A DNA stretch of 64,000 nucleotides from CAYQVW01 sp964421245 (GTDB lineage Bacteria > Margulisbacteria > WOR-1 > XYC2-FULL-46-14), in NCBI GenBank assembly GCA_964421245.1, contig CAYQVW010000005.1:1-64000 (forward strand), read 5' to 3'. Shown here piece after piece: positions 40,758 through 50,947 of this stretch. A program made the translations under genes and the position numbers. Within the stretch, counting starts at the first letter, position 1. Each line of letters starts with the position of its first letter. The notes under the pieces are model-generated. The model was given only the letters and a program-made list of their open reading frames with translations, had not been told where the DNA came from and made no database searches.

Positions 40758-43700
40758 ATGCGAAAAATATTAATTTTCCTTTTGTTGTTAGTTGTAAGTT
40801 GTTTGTTGTTAGTTAGTCCTTCAAATTCTGCTACCTACTATGTTGATTCAGAAGATACAACTGGAAATGTGGATGGGGATGGAAGCGAGGGGACTCCCTG
40901 GCAAACAATAACCTGGGCGATGAGCCAGGTATCCTCTGGAGATCTAGTAATTGTTTTTACTGGAGAATTTACGGAGAGTATGTCAGGGTCGTCTGAAACA
41001 TTTCCAATTACTATTCCTGCCGGCGTTCACCTAAGCGCTGAAGTTGTGGTGAATGAAGCAGCAACCGTTGATGCCGAAAGTAATAACCTACAAGTTTTTG
41101 ACCTTACTGCAACATCAACAGTTGAAGGGCTTCACATCATATCGGCTACAAATGGAACTACCTCAGACGGATTAGTCTACTTAACTGGAAAAGGATTTGT
41201 AACTGACAACACTATTATTGCAACCGGAACTACTGCTTATGGGGTTTATGTTGCTGATGCTGCAGACAATAGTGTGATTTCAGGAAATACTATTACTGCC
41301 AATGCGGCAAGTGATAACGGAATTACTTTAGCCTCAAATGCTGATACGATTACAATTCAGAGTAACACAATTGATGCAACAGGGAGCAGCGCTAGTGGAA
41401 TTTATGTCAATAGTGGTTGTGATAACCTTGGTATTAATAATAATACCATTACAGCAGATAATGCAACTGGATCGGGGATTAACCTTATTTCGACTATGGG
41501 AACAGGGATTTCTATTGCTGGGAATACCATTAATGGTGGTCTTTATGGAATCAAAAGTGGTCTTGTTAATGCAGCGATATCAATTGCTGGCAATACAATA
41601 ATTGGGAATGATACTGCTAGTAGTTATGGTTATGGTAATTCTGGTAGTAATAATAATTATCTTGGAGGCACTTCAACATTTTCTACTAATGAAGTGCGAA
41701 ATTTTGCTGTAGGGTTTGAATTGGAAGGTGGTTGGGGTGGGAGAATTAATATTTATCAAAATACCATTGTTAGAAATACAACGGGTATAGTTGCTATTCG
41801 TGAACCAAATATCTATGTCAAGGATTCTATTATTGCCTATGATCCAGCTGGTGGAATTGCAACTGGAACTGGAATTTCAAAGGAACATGATGGTGGAACC
41901 GATCTTATTAGTGTGACATATTCTGATGTTTATGGAAATGCTACGGATTTTAATAATGCCAGCGGGGCAGTTATTACTAGAAGCGATAATGTTAACTTGC
42001 CAGCTGGTTTTGCTGATGCAGACAACCATGATTATCGTATTTCGGATGATTCTCCCTGTGCAGGGGCAGGTGATGGCGGGGTAGACATGGGTGCTTACGG
42101 TACATCCGGATCAGATGCTGGATTTCAAGCAACTAGTTATGTTAATGCTTCAACAGGAAATGATTCTACTGGTGATGGCTCTGAAGGGAGCCCCTGGAAA
42201 ACCATTGGTAAAGCGCTAACTTTAACAACAAATACTTGTAATGTGGCTGCGGGGACCTATGATGATGCACTGGGAGAGACTTTTCCCATTAGGATTCCAA
42301 GAGGGATTACCTTACAATCAAATGCTAGTCCAACTACGCTTGCGATTATTGATTCAGAAAGTAATGACGTTAACGCAATAACTCTTACTCTTAATTCTGT
42401 TGTAGATGGTTTTACAATTCAGTCAGCAGATAATGGTTCTACCTCTGATGGTTTAGTTTATTTGGAGGAACAGGCAACGGCTTCAGATAATACTCTTACT
42501 GTAACAGGGACAACAGCTTATGCTGTGTATGTGGCAGATGCTGCCGATAGTAGCACAATATCTGGGAATACAATTACTGCTAATTCGGAAGATGATGTTG
42601 GGGTGTGCTTAGCTTCAAATGCTGATACTATTTCTATTGAAAATAACACTATTGGTGCAACAGGCACTAATGGTATTGGAATCTATGCCAGTGGCAGCTG
42701 TGATACTTTGGTGATTGATTTAAATTCCATTGAAGCAACAGGGACAGATGGCAAAGGGATCCAGCTTCTTAACACCGTTGGCACCGGTCTTACTATTACT
42801 AGCAATACAATAGAAGCCAGTCTCTATGGTATTCAACATGGGTTTACGGCTAATGCTACTAGTCTGAATGTTTCAAGTAATAGGGTTTTGGGCAATAATA
42901 CTGCCAATAGTTTTGGCTTTGGTAATAGTGGTGCTAACAATAATTATGTTGGGGCAGCCAGTACTTTTTCGTCAAATGAAGTTACAAGTTTTGAAACTGG
43001 TGTTGAATTGGAAGGTGGTTGGAGTAGCACCTGGAATGTTACCCACAGTACAATAATTGGTAATACTACGGGAATTGATCTTAGTCGGGAACCAGGAATC
43101 ACAATTACAAATTGTATTATTGCCTTTGATCCGGACGGAGCAACTGATACTGGAACCGGAGTTGCCAAGACTGCGAATGGGGGTCCGGATTCTGTTAGTG
43201 TAACGTACTCTGACGTTTATGGTAATTCCACCAATTTTAGTACCACCAATGGTTCAGCAATTACTCTTGGGGATGGAACAATTGAAGCAACTGCTGATTT
43301 TGTTGATTCTGCAAATAATGATTATCGTCTTCTTGGTACTTCTCCTTGTATTGACGCGGGGACTCCAGAGGGATCTGATATGGGAGCGTACCAACAAGGA
43401 GATACAACTGGTCCGACCTTAGCAATTACTGCACCAGATGGTGGAGAACTTTGGGCTGGTGGTTCAAACCAAGATATTAGTTTTACTGCATCAGACGCTG
43501 CAGGATTAAGTGCAAATACGCTCAATCTGTATTATTCAACGGATGAAGGAACAACCTATACCTCAATTGCCACTTCACAATCAAATACATCTCCATATAG
43601 TTGGACTCTTCCGACAACTGTTTCAACCACTAATGCCAGAGTAAAGATTGATATGGAGGACATTTTTGGAAATATTGGTACAGATGAGTCCGATGCCAAC

Positions 43701-46421
43701 TTTACAATCGATTCAACCACTCCGGAAGTAACTTTGACCGATCCGACCGGAGGAGAGCTGATTCAGGGTGGTAGTAGTTTTGATATAGCTTTTTCTGCCA
43801 CAGATGATTTAACTGCTGGTGGGAACATATTAATGACCTTTAAATATTCAAGCAATGAGGGGACTAGTTGGGTTACGATTGCGACAGCGCAGGCTAACAC
43901 TAGCCCGTATAGTTGGAGTGTGCCGTCGATTACTTCAAGTGAGGTAAGGGTTAGGGTTGAGGCGACCGATGAAGCGAATAATATGAATTACGCTGAAAGT
44001 ACAGCAAACATAACAATAGATGCTACTGTCCCAACAGATCCAAGTGCAATTTATCCGACAACAGGTATCTCAACAAGTGATGCAACACCAGCATTTTCGT
44101 GGAATGCTTCAGTTGACTCTCTTTCTGGAATATCCAGTTATGAAGTAAGAATAGATGGAGTTGTTGTTTCGACACAGGATTCGACAGCAACGTATACACC
44201 AGGGACAGATTTAACCGATGCTAGTCATACCTGGGATGCCAGAGGTAAGAATAATGCAGGTTTGTGGAGTGGTTGGAGTGCAGTACAGACGTTTACGGTG
44301 GACGCAACGGCACCGACTGCGCCAACACCGACTTATCCGACCACGGGAATTGCAACCAGTGATGCAACACTGACATTTACTTGGGGTGCGTCAGTTGATA
44401 GCGTATCAGGAGTAGTAAGTTATGAAGTGAGGGTAGATGGGTTAGTTGTTTCTACTCAGGGAGCAACAACGACCTATACCCCCGGGACAGATTTAACTGA
44501 TGCAAGTCATACCTGGGAGGCTAGAGGAAAGAACGGAGTTGGGTTGTGGAGTACTTGGGGTGCAACACAAACATTTACAGTAGATACCAGCGGACCGGCG
44601 GTAGGAGCAATTACACTAAGCGATCCGGTAAGAGGAGATACAAGTTATTCCTCTACGATAGAGGTAACGGTAGAAGCAAGTAGTATTGTAGGTAGTCCAA
44701 GTCAGATGAGGATGGCAGAGAATGCAGGATTTTCTACAAATGATACAGGGTGGATAGGATATTCTCTGACATATCTGTACACACTGGAAGCAACAGAGGG
44801 GACACATGAAGTCTTTTATTTCTTGAGAGATGCAACGTTAAACGAGAGTGCAACGGTTTCAGCAACGATTATTGTTGATACTATTTCTCCAGAGGTTGGG
44901 AGTACAGAGATTAAAGATACAGATACCGGTTCTCAAGTTATCAGTAATAGTCTGACAATAAGTATTGAAGCGAGTGGAGTATCAGCAGATGCAGTGTCGA
45001 TGAGAGTGGCAGAGAATACAGGATTTACGACGAACGATACCGGGTGGATAGCATATGCACAGAGTTATGAATACGCATTTACAGGATCCGATGGGGTAAA
45101 AACTGCCTTTTATAAGGTGAGGGATAGTGCGTCAAATGAAAGTGGAGTAGCGAGTGCAACAATTGAGGTGGATACAGCCGGACCAAATGCTCCGGTACTT
45201 AGCACACCGACCAATAATTCAAGCACCAACGATGCAACACCGGAGTTTGTTTGGCAGGCCGTAACTGGTGGAGCGAGTTATGAAGTTAGGCTGGCTGGAA
45301 CAATAGTTGCGACTACTTCATCATTAAGCTATACACATACAACGACTTTAAGTGATGCGACATATACCTGGGAAGTCAGAGCACGAGATCTGGCATTGAA
45401 CTATGGAGTATATAGTACAACTTGGACATTCATATTGGATACAACCCAAATAGATCCGACTAACATATCAGTAAATATACCGGAAGAAGATGTTCCAATA
45501 GATGATGGTATAGAAATAACCTTCCCAGCAACAATGGATACGGAGAGTGTAGAAGATGCATTTAACCTAGATTCTGGAGCAGGAGGAAGTTCGGTTAGAG
45601 GTAAAGCAGCAGTTGCTGGAACATTTACATGGACTGCCGATAATAAGACAATGACATTTAGCCCTACGAATGATTTATCAGCTGGAACCACTTATACGCT
45701 AAGTATTGGGACCGGAGCAAAGGATGCGTTTGGAAATGCTCTAAGCTCGGCCTTTTCAACTACTTTTACAACAGCAACTGGAGATGACGAAGTTCCAACA
45801 ATAGCGATTAAAATAAGAGATCGAGAATTAAAAGATAATGATTACATACCAGAGATTCCAACGTTCCAGATAGAAGTAAGTGATAATGTAGCAATAAGAG
45901 TAGAGGGAGTAATATTAAGATTAAATGGAATACCAGTTGGATTAACAACAGTATCGACCACCAGTACAACTGTAGAGCTTTCATATGCGCCTTCAGGTGC
46001 ATTGGTACAAGAGTTTGCTGAGACTCATTCAATAACAGTAGAGGCAACAGATGTTTCAGGAAACGTAGCAACAAAAGAGGTGTTAAATCTAAAGGTTTCT
46101 GACGGAACAGCAAAAATAACCGGGGGAGTCTTAACCCATCCAACGCAATATGCACCACTTGGTGGTGGGGTGTTAAAGGTTGGCTATCAATTATCGACCG
46201 ATGCACAGGTAAATATATATTTAATTAGTAAATATGGAGTAATTCACTGGACCCATAGAGCAGCTGCAGCAGCCGAGGGTGGAAAGGCCGGATATAACGA
46301 AGTAGAGTTTAATGGAACCTCAGATACCAGCCGATCGACCATACCAAATGGCTTATATATGGTTAAGGTTATTTCTCAGAATAAGGTGATTGGATCTGGC
46401 CACGTGATGGTACTAGATTAG
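40758..46421 (+). CDS. Giant secreted right-handed beta-helix and Ig-like repeat protein
   Basis: The 1,887-residue protein has a signal peptide (1-24) and no membrane anchor. Two tandem DUF1565-type beta-helix domains (about 25-440 and 450-870) match closely; both contain SNADTI, TTAYxVYVADAAD and SVTYSDVYGN. Then come paired Ig-like modules: TAPDGGELWAGGS/TDPTGGELIQGGS, a TSDATPAFSW-type module three times, and a MRMAENAGFSTNDTGWI-type module twice. A bacterial Ig_5-like domain (about 1570-1690) and a FlgD-like C-terminal module (about 1790-1887, LYMVKVISQNKVIGSG) follow. It is probably a surface adhesin or sheath protein. A pathway-specific C-terminal signal may be present. The ATG at 40758 is chosen over one at 40731 because it begins the signal peptide. 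Confidence 0.88.
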   Translation: MRKILIFLLLLVVSCLLLVSPSNSATYYVDSEDTTGNVDGDGSEGTPWQTITWAMSQVSSGDLVIVFTGEFTESMSGSSETFPITIPAGVHLSAEVVVNEAATVDAESNNLQVFDLTATSTVEGLHIISATNGTTSDGLVYLTGKGFVTDNTIIATGTTAYGVYVADAADNSVISGNTITANAASDNGITLASNADTITIQSNTIDATGSSASGIYVNSGCDNLGINNNTITADNATGSGINLISTMGTGISIAGNTINGGLYGIKSGLVNAAISIAGNTIIGNDTASSYGYGNSGSNNNYLGGTSTFSTNEVRNFAVGFELEGGWGGRINIYQNTIVRNTTGIVAIREPNIYVKDSIIAYDPAGGIATGTGISKEHDGGTDLISVTYSDVYGNATDFNNASGAVITRSDNVNLPAGFADADNHDYRISDDSPCAGAGDGGVDMGAYGTSGSDAGFQATSYVNASTGNDSTGDGSEGSPWKTIGKALTLTTNTCNVAAGTYDDALGETFPIRIPRGITLQSNASPTTLAIIDSESNDVNAITLTLNSVVDGFTIQSADNGSTSDGLVYLEEQATASDNTLTVTGTTAYAVYVADAADSSTISGNTITANSEDDVGVCLASNADTISIENNTIGATGTNGIGIYASGSCDTLVIDLNSIEATGTDGKGIQLLNTVGTGLTITSNTIEASLYGIQHGFTANATSLNVSSNRVLGNNTANSFGFGNSGANNNYVGAASTFSSNEVTSFETGVELEGGWSSTWNVTHSTIIGNTTGIDLSREPGITITNCIIAFDPDGATDTGTGVAKTANGGPDSVSVTYSDVYGNSTNFSTTNGSAITLGDGTIEATADFVDSANNDYRLLGTSPCIDAGTPEGSDMGAYQQGDTTGPTLAITAPDGGELWAGGSNQDISFTASDAAGLSANTLNLYYSTDEGTTYTSIATSQSNTSPYSWTLPTTVSTTNARVKIDMEDIFGNIGTDESDANFTIDSTTPEVTLTDPTGGELIQGGSSFDIAFSATDDLTAGGNILMTFKYSSNEGTSWVTIATAQANTSPYSWSVPSITSSEVRVRVEATDEANNMNYAESTANITIDATVPTDPSAIYPTTGISTSDATPAFSWNASVDSLSGISSYEVRIDGVVVSTQDSTATYTPGTDLTDASHTWDARGKNNAGLWSGWSAVQTFTVDATAPTAPTPTYPTTGIATSDATLTFTWGASVDSVSGVVSYEVRVDGLVVSTQGATTTYTPGTDLTDASHTWEARGKNGVGLWSTWGATQTFTVDTSGPAVGAITLSDPVRGDTSYSSTIEVTVEASSIVGSPSQMRMAENAGFSTNDTGWIGYSLTYLYTLEATEGTHEVFYFLRDATLNESATVSATIIVDTISPEVGSTEIKDTDTGSQVISNSLTISIEASGVSADAVSMRVAENTGFTTNDTGWIAYAQSYEYAFTGSDGVKTAFYKVRDSASNESGVASATIEVDTAGPNAPVLSTPTNNSSTNDATPEFVWQAVTGGASYEVRLAGTIVATTSSLSYTHTTTLSDATYTWEVRARDLALNYGVYSTTWTFILDTTQIDPTNISVNIPEEDVPIDDGIEITFPATMDTESVEDAFNLDSGAGGSSVRGKAAVAGTFTWTADNKTMTFSPTNDLSAGTTYTLSIGTGAKDAFGNALSSAFSTTFTTATGDDEVPTIAIKIRDRELKDNDYIPEIPTFQIEVSDNVAIRVEGVILRLNGIPVGLTTVSTTSTTVELSYAPSGALVQEFAETHSITVEATDVSGNVATKEVLNLKVSDGTAKITGGVLTHPTQYAPLGGGVLKVGYQLSTDAQVNIYLISKYGVIHWTHRAAAAAEGGKAGYNEVEFNGTSDTSRSTIPNGLYMVKVISQNKVIGSGHVMVLD

Positions 46422-47486
46422 TTTAATTATTTCTTTTCGTAGGTTTTCTAATCCCTTTTTTGTTAGTGCAGATATTTCTACAGCTGGTTTATATTTTTGA
46501 ACCAGCTCTTTTATTTTTCTTTTATCCATTTGTTTATCTATTTTATTGAAAATATGCAGAATTGGGGTTTTTACTACATTGAGCTCTTCTAAAGTTTTGT
46601 TTACTGCTTCAATTTGGTGCTCGGCAAATTTTGAAGAGACATCAATTACATGTAGTAATAAGTTTGACTCAATAGTTTCTTCAAGAGTTGCATGGAAGGC
46701 ATTGATCAGTTGGTGAGGAAGCTTCTGGATAAATCCAACTGTATCAGTTACTAAGATTATTCCTTTGTTTTGTAAGTACAATCTTCTGGTAACTGGATCA
46801 AGGGTTGCAAATAGCTTATCTTCTGATAATACACCTGCTTTGGTTAGACTGTTAAGTAGGGTTGATTTTCCAGAATTGGTATAACCTATTAAGGCTGCCA
46901 CCCTCATTCGGTTTAATTTTCTCTTTTGGCGCAGTAGTTGTCGTTTTTGTCTTACTTTTTCTATCTCTTTTTTTAAACCTGATATTCTACTTTTAACTTT
47001 TCTGCGGTCTTTTTCTAATTTTTTTTCTCCCGGTCCCCGTGTTCCAATTCCGCCACCCTGTCTTGAAAGCGATATTCCATAACCACCTAAACGGGTTAGT
47101 CGGAAATTGGATTGTGCTAGTTCTACCTGCAGTTTTCCTTCTCTAGAATGGGCATGTTGGGAGAAAATGTCTAAAATAATTTCCGTTCTATCGACCACTT
47201 TTATTCCCAACGCTTCTTCAAGATTCCTGTTTTGAGAGGGGGAGATAGAATGGTCAAAAATAACCAAATCTGCTTCGGAACTAATGCATAAATTGAGCAG
47301 CTCTTGGACTTTTCCGGATCCGATAAAGTATTTTAAATCTGGTTTTTCTCTTGTTTGGGTTAGTGTTGCAATGGTCTCAGCGCCAGCAGAATATGCAAGT
47401 TGCCTTAGCTCTTCCAGAGATTCGTGAAGTGGAAGCGACTCGTTACTAAATTTTATGCCTACTAATACTGCTTTTTCTTTTAACAT
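46413..47486 (-). CDS. hflX: GTPase HflX
   Basis: Ribosome-associated GTPase that rescues stalled or heat-damaged ribosomes. The 357-residue protein has the HflX N-domain (about 1-85), the GGGIGTRGPGEKKLE linker and a coiled coil (about 150-185). The G domain has G1 GYTNSGKSTLLN (near 202), G3 DTVGF and G4 NKID. The start at 47486 (MLKEKAVL) fits the family better than an ATG 42 bases further upstream (47528). A TATAAT lies about 18 bases upstream on the minus strand. It overlaps the convergent giant protein gene by 9 bases. Confidence 0.94.
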   Translation of the reverse strand: MLKEKAVLVGIKFSNESLPLHESLEELRQLAYSAGAETIATLTQTREKPDLKYFIGSGKVQELLNLCISSEADLVIFDHSISPSQNRNLEEALGIKVVDRTEIILDIFSQHAHSREGKLQVELAQSNFRLTRLGGYGISLSRQGGGIGTRGPGEKKLEKDRRKVKSRISGLKKEIEKVRQKRQLLRQKRKLNRMRVAALIGYTNSGKSTLLNSLTKAGVLSEDKLFATLDPVTRRLYLQNKGIILVTDTVGFIQKLPHQLINAFHATLEETIESNLLLHVIDVSSKFAEHQIEAVNKTLEELNVVKTPILHIFNKIDKQMDKRKIKELVQKYKPAVEISALTKKGLENLRKEIIKLI

Positions 47487-47490
47487 GGGG

Positions 47491-47519
47491 TTGATTATTT
47501 TACCATTATAGCATATAAT
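47491..47519 (+). promoter_or_regulatory. Promoter of the response regulator-pilB operon
   Basis: TTGATT at 47491-47496 and TATAAT at 47514-47519, spacer 17 bases. The ATG (47530) is 10 bases later with no ribosome site, so the leader is about 3-4 bases. Confidence 0.72.
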
Positions 47520-47529
47520 TTTTTTCAAT

Positions 47530-47910
47530 ATGGCAAAGACTCCTAAGATACTAATTGTCGATGATGAAGAGGATATTGTAAAAGCACTAAAGATTCGTTT
47601 TCATACTATGGGTTATTCTGTTGTTAGTGCTCAAGATGGTTTATCAGGCCTTGAGATGATTCGCAACGAGAAGCCCGATCTGGTGCTTTTGGATATTATG
47701 CTTCCTAAATTGGATGGTTTTAAGGTTTGCCGCATGGTTAAATATGATGAAAACCTAAAAAACATTCCAATCGTTGTTTTAACTGCAAAAGTAACGGAGG
47801 TAGATAAGATAACCGGTCAAGATGTTGGGGCAGATGAGTATTTGACTAAACCATTTGATCCTGAAGAATTGACCGAAATTGTAAAAAAATACTTAAAAAG
47901 GGGGACATAA
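47530..47910 (+). CDS. Single-domain response regulator
   Basis: The 126-residue CheY-like receiver has acidic DDEED at 11-15, the phosphorylated Asp55 in LVLLDIMLP, Thr near 84 (VVLTAK) and Lys near 106 (LTKPFDP). No output domain is attached, so it must act by binding a partner. It is directly followed by pilB, and a histidine kinase lies between pilB and pilC. It may control the pilus motor, as PilG/PilH-type regulators do, or receive phosphate from that kinase. Confidence 0.94.
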   Translation: MAKTPKILIVDDEEDIVKALKIRFHTMGYSVVSAQDGLSGLEMIRNEKPDLVLLDIMLPKLDGFKVCRMVKYDENLKNIPIVVLTAKVTEVDKITGQDVGADEYLTKPFDPEELTEIVKKYLKRGT

Positions 47911-49581
47911 GTGAAAAGACTAGATCTAAAACAAGCCCTTCTCGACTCAAAGCTGATCACTCCGGAAAGAATAGCTGAGGTAGTAAAAGAATCGAAAGAG
48001 AGTGGTAAAAGTATTGTCCGAGTTATCTTGGTTAAAAAATATCTTACCGAAAAACAATTACTGGAATTTTTTGAGACCAAAATGGATATTCCCCGTGTCG
48101 ATTTAGGTAGTTATTTAATTGATCCAAATGTTGTTGAGATTGTTCCCTCTAACATAGCAAAAAAATACGGAATTATTCCTCTTTTTAAAACCGGTAATAC
48201 TTTATCAATAGCAACAATTGATCCGTTTGATATTAATGCAACAGATGAGCTTAGAAGTAGGACCAGGATGCAGGTTGAGGTTATGGCCGCTGCACCGTCT
48301 GATATTGGCCAGGCCTTAACACAATACTATGGTATCTCTGGAGCGCTTGAGGAAGTGTTAGAGGGATTGAAGGCTCCGGAAAAAGAGGTTGTCAAAAAAC
48401 AAATAATCGAAGTAGCAGAAGATGCGCCGGTTGTAAAATTGGTTAATCTTATTATTGTCCAAGCCCTTGAGGAGAAGGCTTCGGACGTTCACATCGATCC
48501 TCACGAAGATTGTGTGGTTGTTCGTTATCGAGTTGATGGGTTAATGCATGAAGCATCTACTTCCCCGATGCATTTACATGCCCCAATGGTGACCCGTATA
48601 AAAATATTATCAAACCTGGATATTGCCGAGTCACGTTTGCCGCAAGACGGAAGGTTGGAGTTTAATTTTGAGAACAGGTCAATTGATGTTCGTGTTTCGA
48701 CCTATCCGACAGTACATGGAGAAGCGGTTGTTATGAGATTGCTCGATAAACAAAATATGATTATTAGTTTATCCGATTTAGGTTTTGATAAACGGAATTT
48801 AACTGATTTTAAAGAAACAATCAAAAAACCATATGGGATTATTTTGGTTACCGGTCCGACTGGATCGGGTAAAACAACTACTCTCTATGCTACTCTAAAT
48901 CATATTAAATCAGAGGAATCGAACATTATAACAATAGAAGATCCGGTTGAGTACGAACTGGCTGGAATTCGTCAGGCGCATGTAAATGTCAAAGCCGGAT
49001 TACTTTTTTCAACCGCTCTGCGATCCATGCTTCGTCAAGATCCGGACATTATTCTAGTTGGAGAAATCCGTGACTTGGAGACCGGTCAAATAGCAATCGA
49101 GGCATCACTTACTGGTCACTTAGTTTTTTCAACTTTGCATACCAATGATGCTGCCGGAGCACTTACTCGATTGATTGAGATGGGGGTTGAGCCTTTCTTG
49201 GTCTCTTCTTCATGTGCCGGAATTATTGCTCAACGTTTGGTTCGAACAATTTGTGCTCATTGCAAACAGTCTTATCCGATTGATCCACACCTCTTAGACG
49301 AATACCCGTATTTTAAAAAGAACAATATCAAAGAACTTTATCGAGGAAAAGGTTGTAGAAAATGTCGTGATCGTGGTTACCGTGGTCGTCTTGCAATTTT
49401 TGAGCAGTTGATTGTTAATAATAAGATTAAAGAGTTAATTCTTGAGCGTTCACCTGCACATGTTATAAAACAAGAAGCGATTAAAGCGGGAATGAGAACT
49501 TTAAGAGAGGATGGAATAGCTAGGGCTGCAGAAGGGAAAACTACCCTTGATGAAGTATTGCGGGTGACACAGGTTGACTAG
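47911..49581 (+). CDS. pilB: Type IV pilus assembly ATPase PilB / GspE
   Basis: Hexameric ATPase that powers pilus extension. The 556-residue protein has an MshEN/T2SSE_N-like N-domain (about 1-145), then the ATPase core with Walker A GPTGSGKTTTLYAT (near 312), an Asp box and Walker B ILVGEIRDLET. The His box follows, and a four-cysteine zinc site CAHCKQ ... CRKCRDRGY (near 449 and 486). It starts with GTG directly after the response regulator stop. No pilT retraction ATPase is in the window. Confidence 0.95.
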   Translation: MKRLDLKQALLDSKLITPERIAEVVKESKESGKSIVRVILVKKYLTEKQLLEFFETKMDIPRVDLGSYLIDPNVVEIVPSNIAKKYGIIPLFKTGNTLSIATIDPFDINATDELRSRTRMQVEVMAAAPSDIGQALTQYYGISGALEEVLEGLKAPEKEVVKKQIIEVAEDAPVVKLVNLIIVQALEEKASDVHIDPHEDCVVVRYRVDGLMHEASTSPMHLHAPMVTRIKILSNLDIAESRLPQDGRLEFNFENRSIDVRVSTYPTVHGEAVVMRLLDKQNMIISLSDLGFDKRNLTDFKETIKKPYGIILVTGPTGSGKTTTLYATLNHIKSEESNIITIEDPVEYELAGIRQAHVNVKAGLLFSTALRSMLRQDPDIILVGEIRDLETGQIAIEASLTGHLVFSTLHTNDAAGALTRLIEMGVEPFLVSSSCAGIIAQRLVRTICAHCKQSYPIDPHLLDEYPYFKKNNIKELYRGKGCRKCRDRGYRGRLAIFEQLIVNNKIKELILERSPAHVIKQEAIKAGMRTLREDGIARAAEGKTTLDEVLRVTQVD

Positions 49582-50935
49582 AGAACTCTTGATTTTTATC
49601 TTGGCTTTGTTTCTGGTTGCTTTGTCTCTGGGGTTCTCTTTGCTCTTATGGGAACTTTATATGATCAAAAAATCCCTTATTAAGATTGCGAGGGGGGATT
49701 TTTTTTATAACGACCGGTTGGTTTTTCTTCGAAGACCCTTTAACTTTATGATTGCTTCTTTAAAAGAGCGCTCTTCTTCCAAAAAACCGGCTTCCAAGGT
49801 GTTTGTGGATGACAGCACGCACAAAGCTATATTAAATGTTTTGGATGATGTTGAGTCAGTTAAAAAGGAACTAGAGTCTGAGAGATTTAAGTTCGGTTTA
49901 GTTTTGGAGAATCTAGGGGATGCGGTTGTGGTTTTGGATTCAAAGAGTGCTATCGTATATTTTAATCCATTGATGGATAAGCTTTTCAAAGAAAGAAAAC
50001 TTATGAAAAAGACCAACTTCTCACTATTTATAAACGAAATAAATCCCAACATTGATATTGCTTCTCGTTTAAATGAAGTAGTTACAAAAGGGATAACATT
50101 TGAAACAGAGTTGGTTTTGTATCCAGGTAAAGAAAATGAGAAGTATCTTCGGGCAATTATGGCGCCACTTCGGTTTCCAGGTGGAGGGATTGAAGGGGTG
50201 GTTGGTGTTTTTCATGATGTCTCGGAGATCAGAAAACTCGACCGGTTAAAATACGATTTTATCGCGACAATATCTCATGAGTTACGCACACCTCTAACAG
50301 TTATTGCAGAAACAATAAACTTATTAAAAAAGAACTCTGTTGGAGAATTGAACTCAAATCAGATAGAGTGTGTAGACTTAGCAGAGAAAAACCAAAAACG
50401 TTTAGCTAAGTTGGTTGATAACGTTTTAGATATAGTAAGATTAGAGACAGGTCATTTGAAAGTAGAAATAGAAAAGGTATTTTTGGATCCTCTTATTGGA
50501 ACATTGGTTAAATCATTTGAGCCTATTTTTGTCAAAAAAGAACTAAAATTAATTTCTAATATAGATAAGGACTTGCCGCCAATTGCAGCAGATGAGGATC
50601 GCTTGGCACAGGTTATTGCAAATTTGCTCAATAATGCCTATAAGTATACAAGAGAGGGAACAATAGAAATTACAGCCAAAAGAGACGGTGATGTTATTAG
50701 TATTTGTGTAAATGACAGTGGGGTTGGAATATCCAAAGATAATCTTGAAAGAATTTTCTTAAAGTATAAACAGTTGAAAAGAAAAGATAATATTAAGCCT
50801 CCTGAAAAGGGGACAGGACTCGGTCTTTATATCGCGAAGAATTTAGTTGAGGCTCAGGATGGTAGGATCTGGGCAGAATCAGAGCTTGGCAAAGGCTCGA
50901 GATTCTGCTTTACTATACCTATATATAGGGATTAA
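49574..50935 (+). CDS. Sensor histidine kinase with PAS domain
   Basis: The 453-residue protein has one N-terminal membrane helix (about 3-27) and a cytoplasmic linker. A PAS domain (about 108-215, ENLGDAVVVLDSKSAIVYFN) and a HisKA helix follow with His235 in ISHELRTPL. The HATPase domain has NNAYKYT, DSGVGIS and GTGLGLYIAK. It begins with TTG overlapping the pilB end by 8 bases and precedes pilC by 12 bases. A kinase between pilB and pilC is unusual and points to control of the pilus machine. The likely partner is the receiver at 47530. Confidence 0.93.
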   Translation: MTRELLIFILALFLVALSLGFSLLLWELYMIKKSLIKIARGDFFYNDRLVFLRRPFNFMIASLKERSSSKKPASKVFVDDSTHKAILNVLDDVESVKKELESERFKFGLVLENLGDAVVVLDSKSAIVYFNPLMDKLFKERKLMKKTNFSLFINEINPNIDIASRLNEVVTKGITFETELVLYPGKENEKYLRAIMAPLRFPGGGIEGVVGVFHDVSEIRKLDRLKYDFIATISHELRTPLTVIAETINLLKKNSVGELNSNQIECVDLAEKNQKRLAKLVDNVLDIVRLETGHLKVEIEKVFLDPLIGTLVKSFEPIFVKKELKLISNIDKDLPPIAADEDRLAQVIANLLNNAYKYTREGTIEITAKRDGDVISICVNDSGVGISKDNLERIFLKYKQLKRKDNIKPPEKGTGLGLYIAKNLVEAQDGRIWAESELGKGSRFCFTIPIYRD

Positions 50936-50947
50936 GAGGGGGTATTT

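Noticed and set aside
45808..46206. Minus-strand frame of 132 codons inside the giant surface protein
   Set aside because: Leu-rich low-complexity shadow with no start signal; the plus-strand protein has clear modules.
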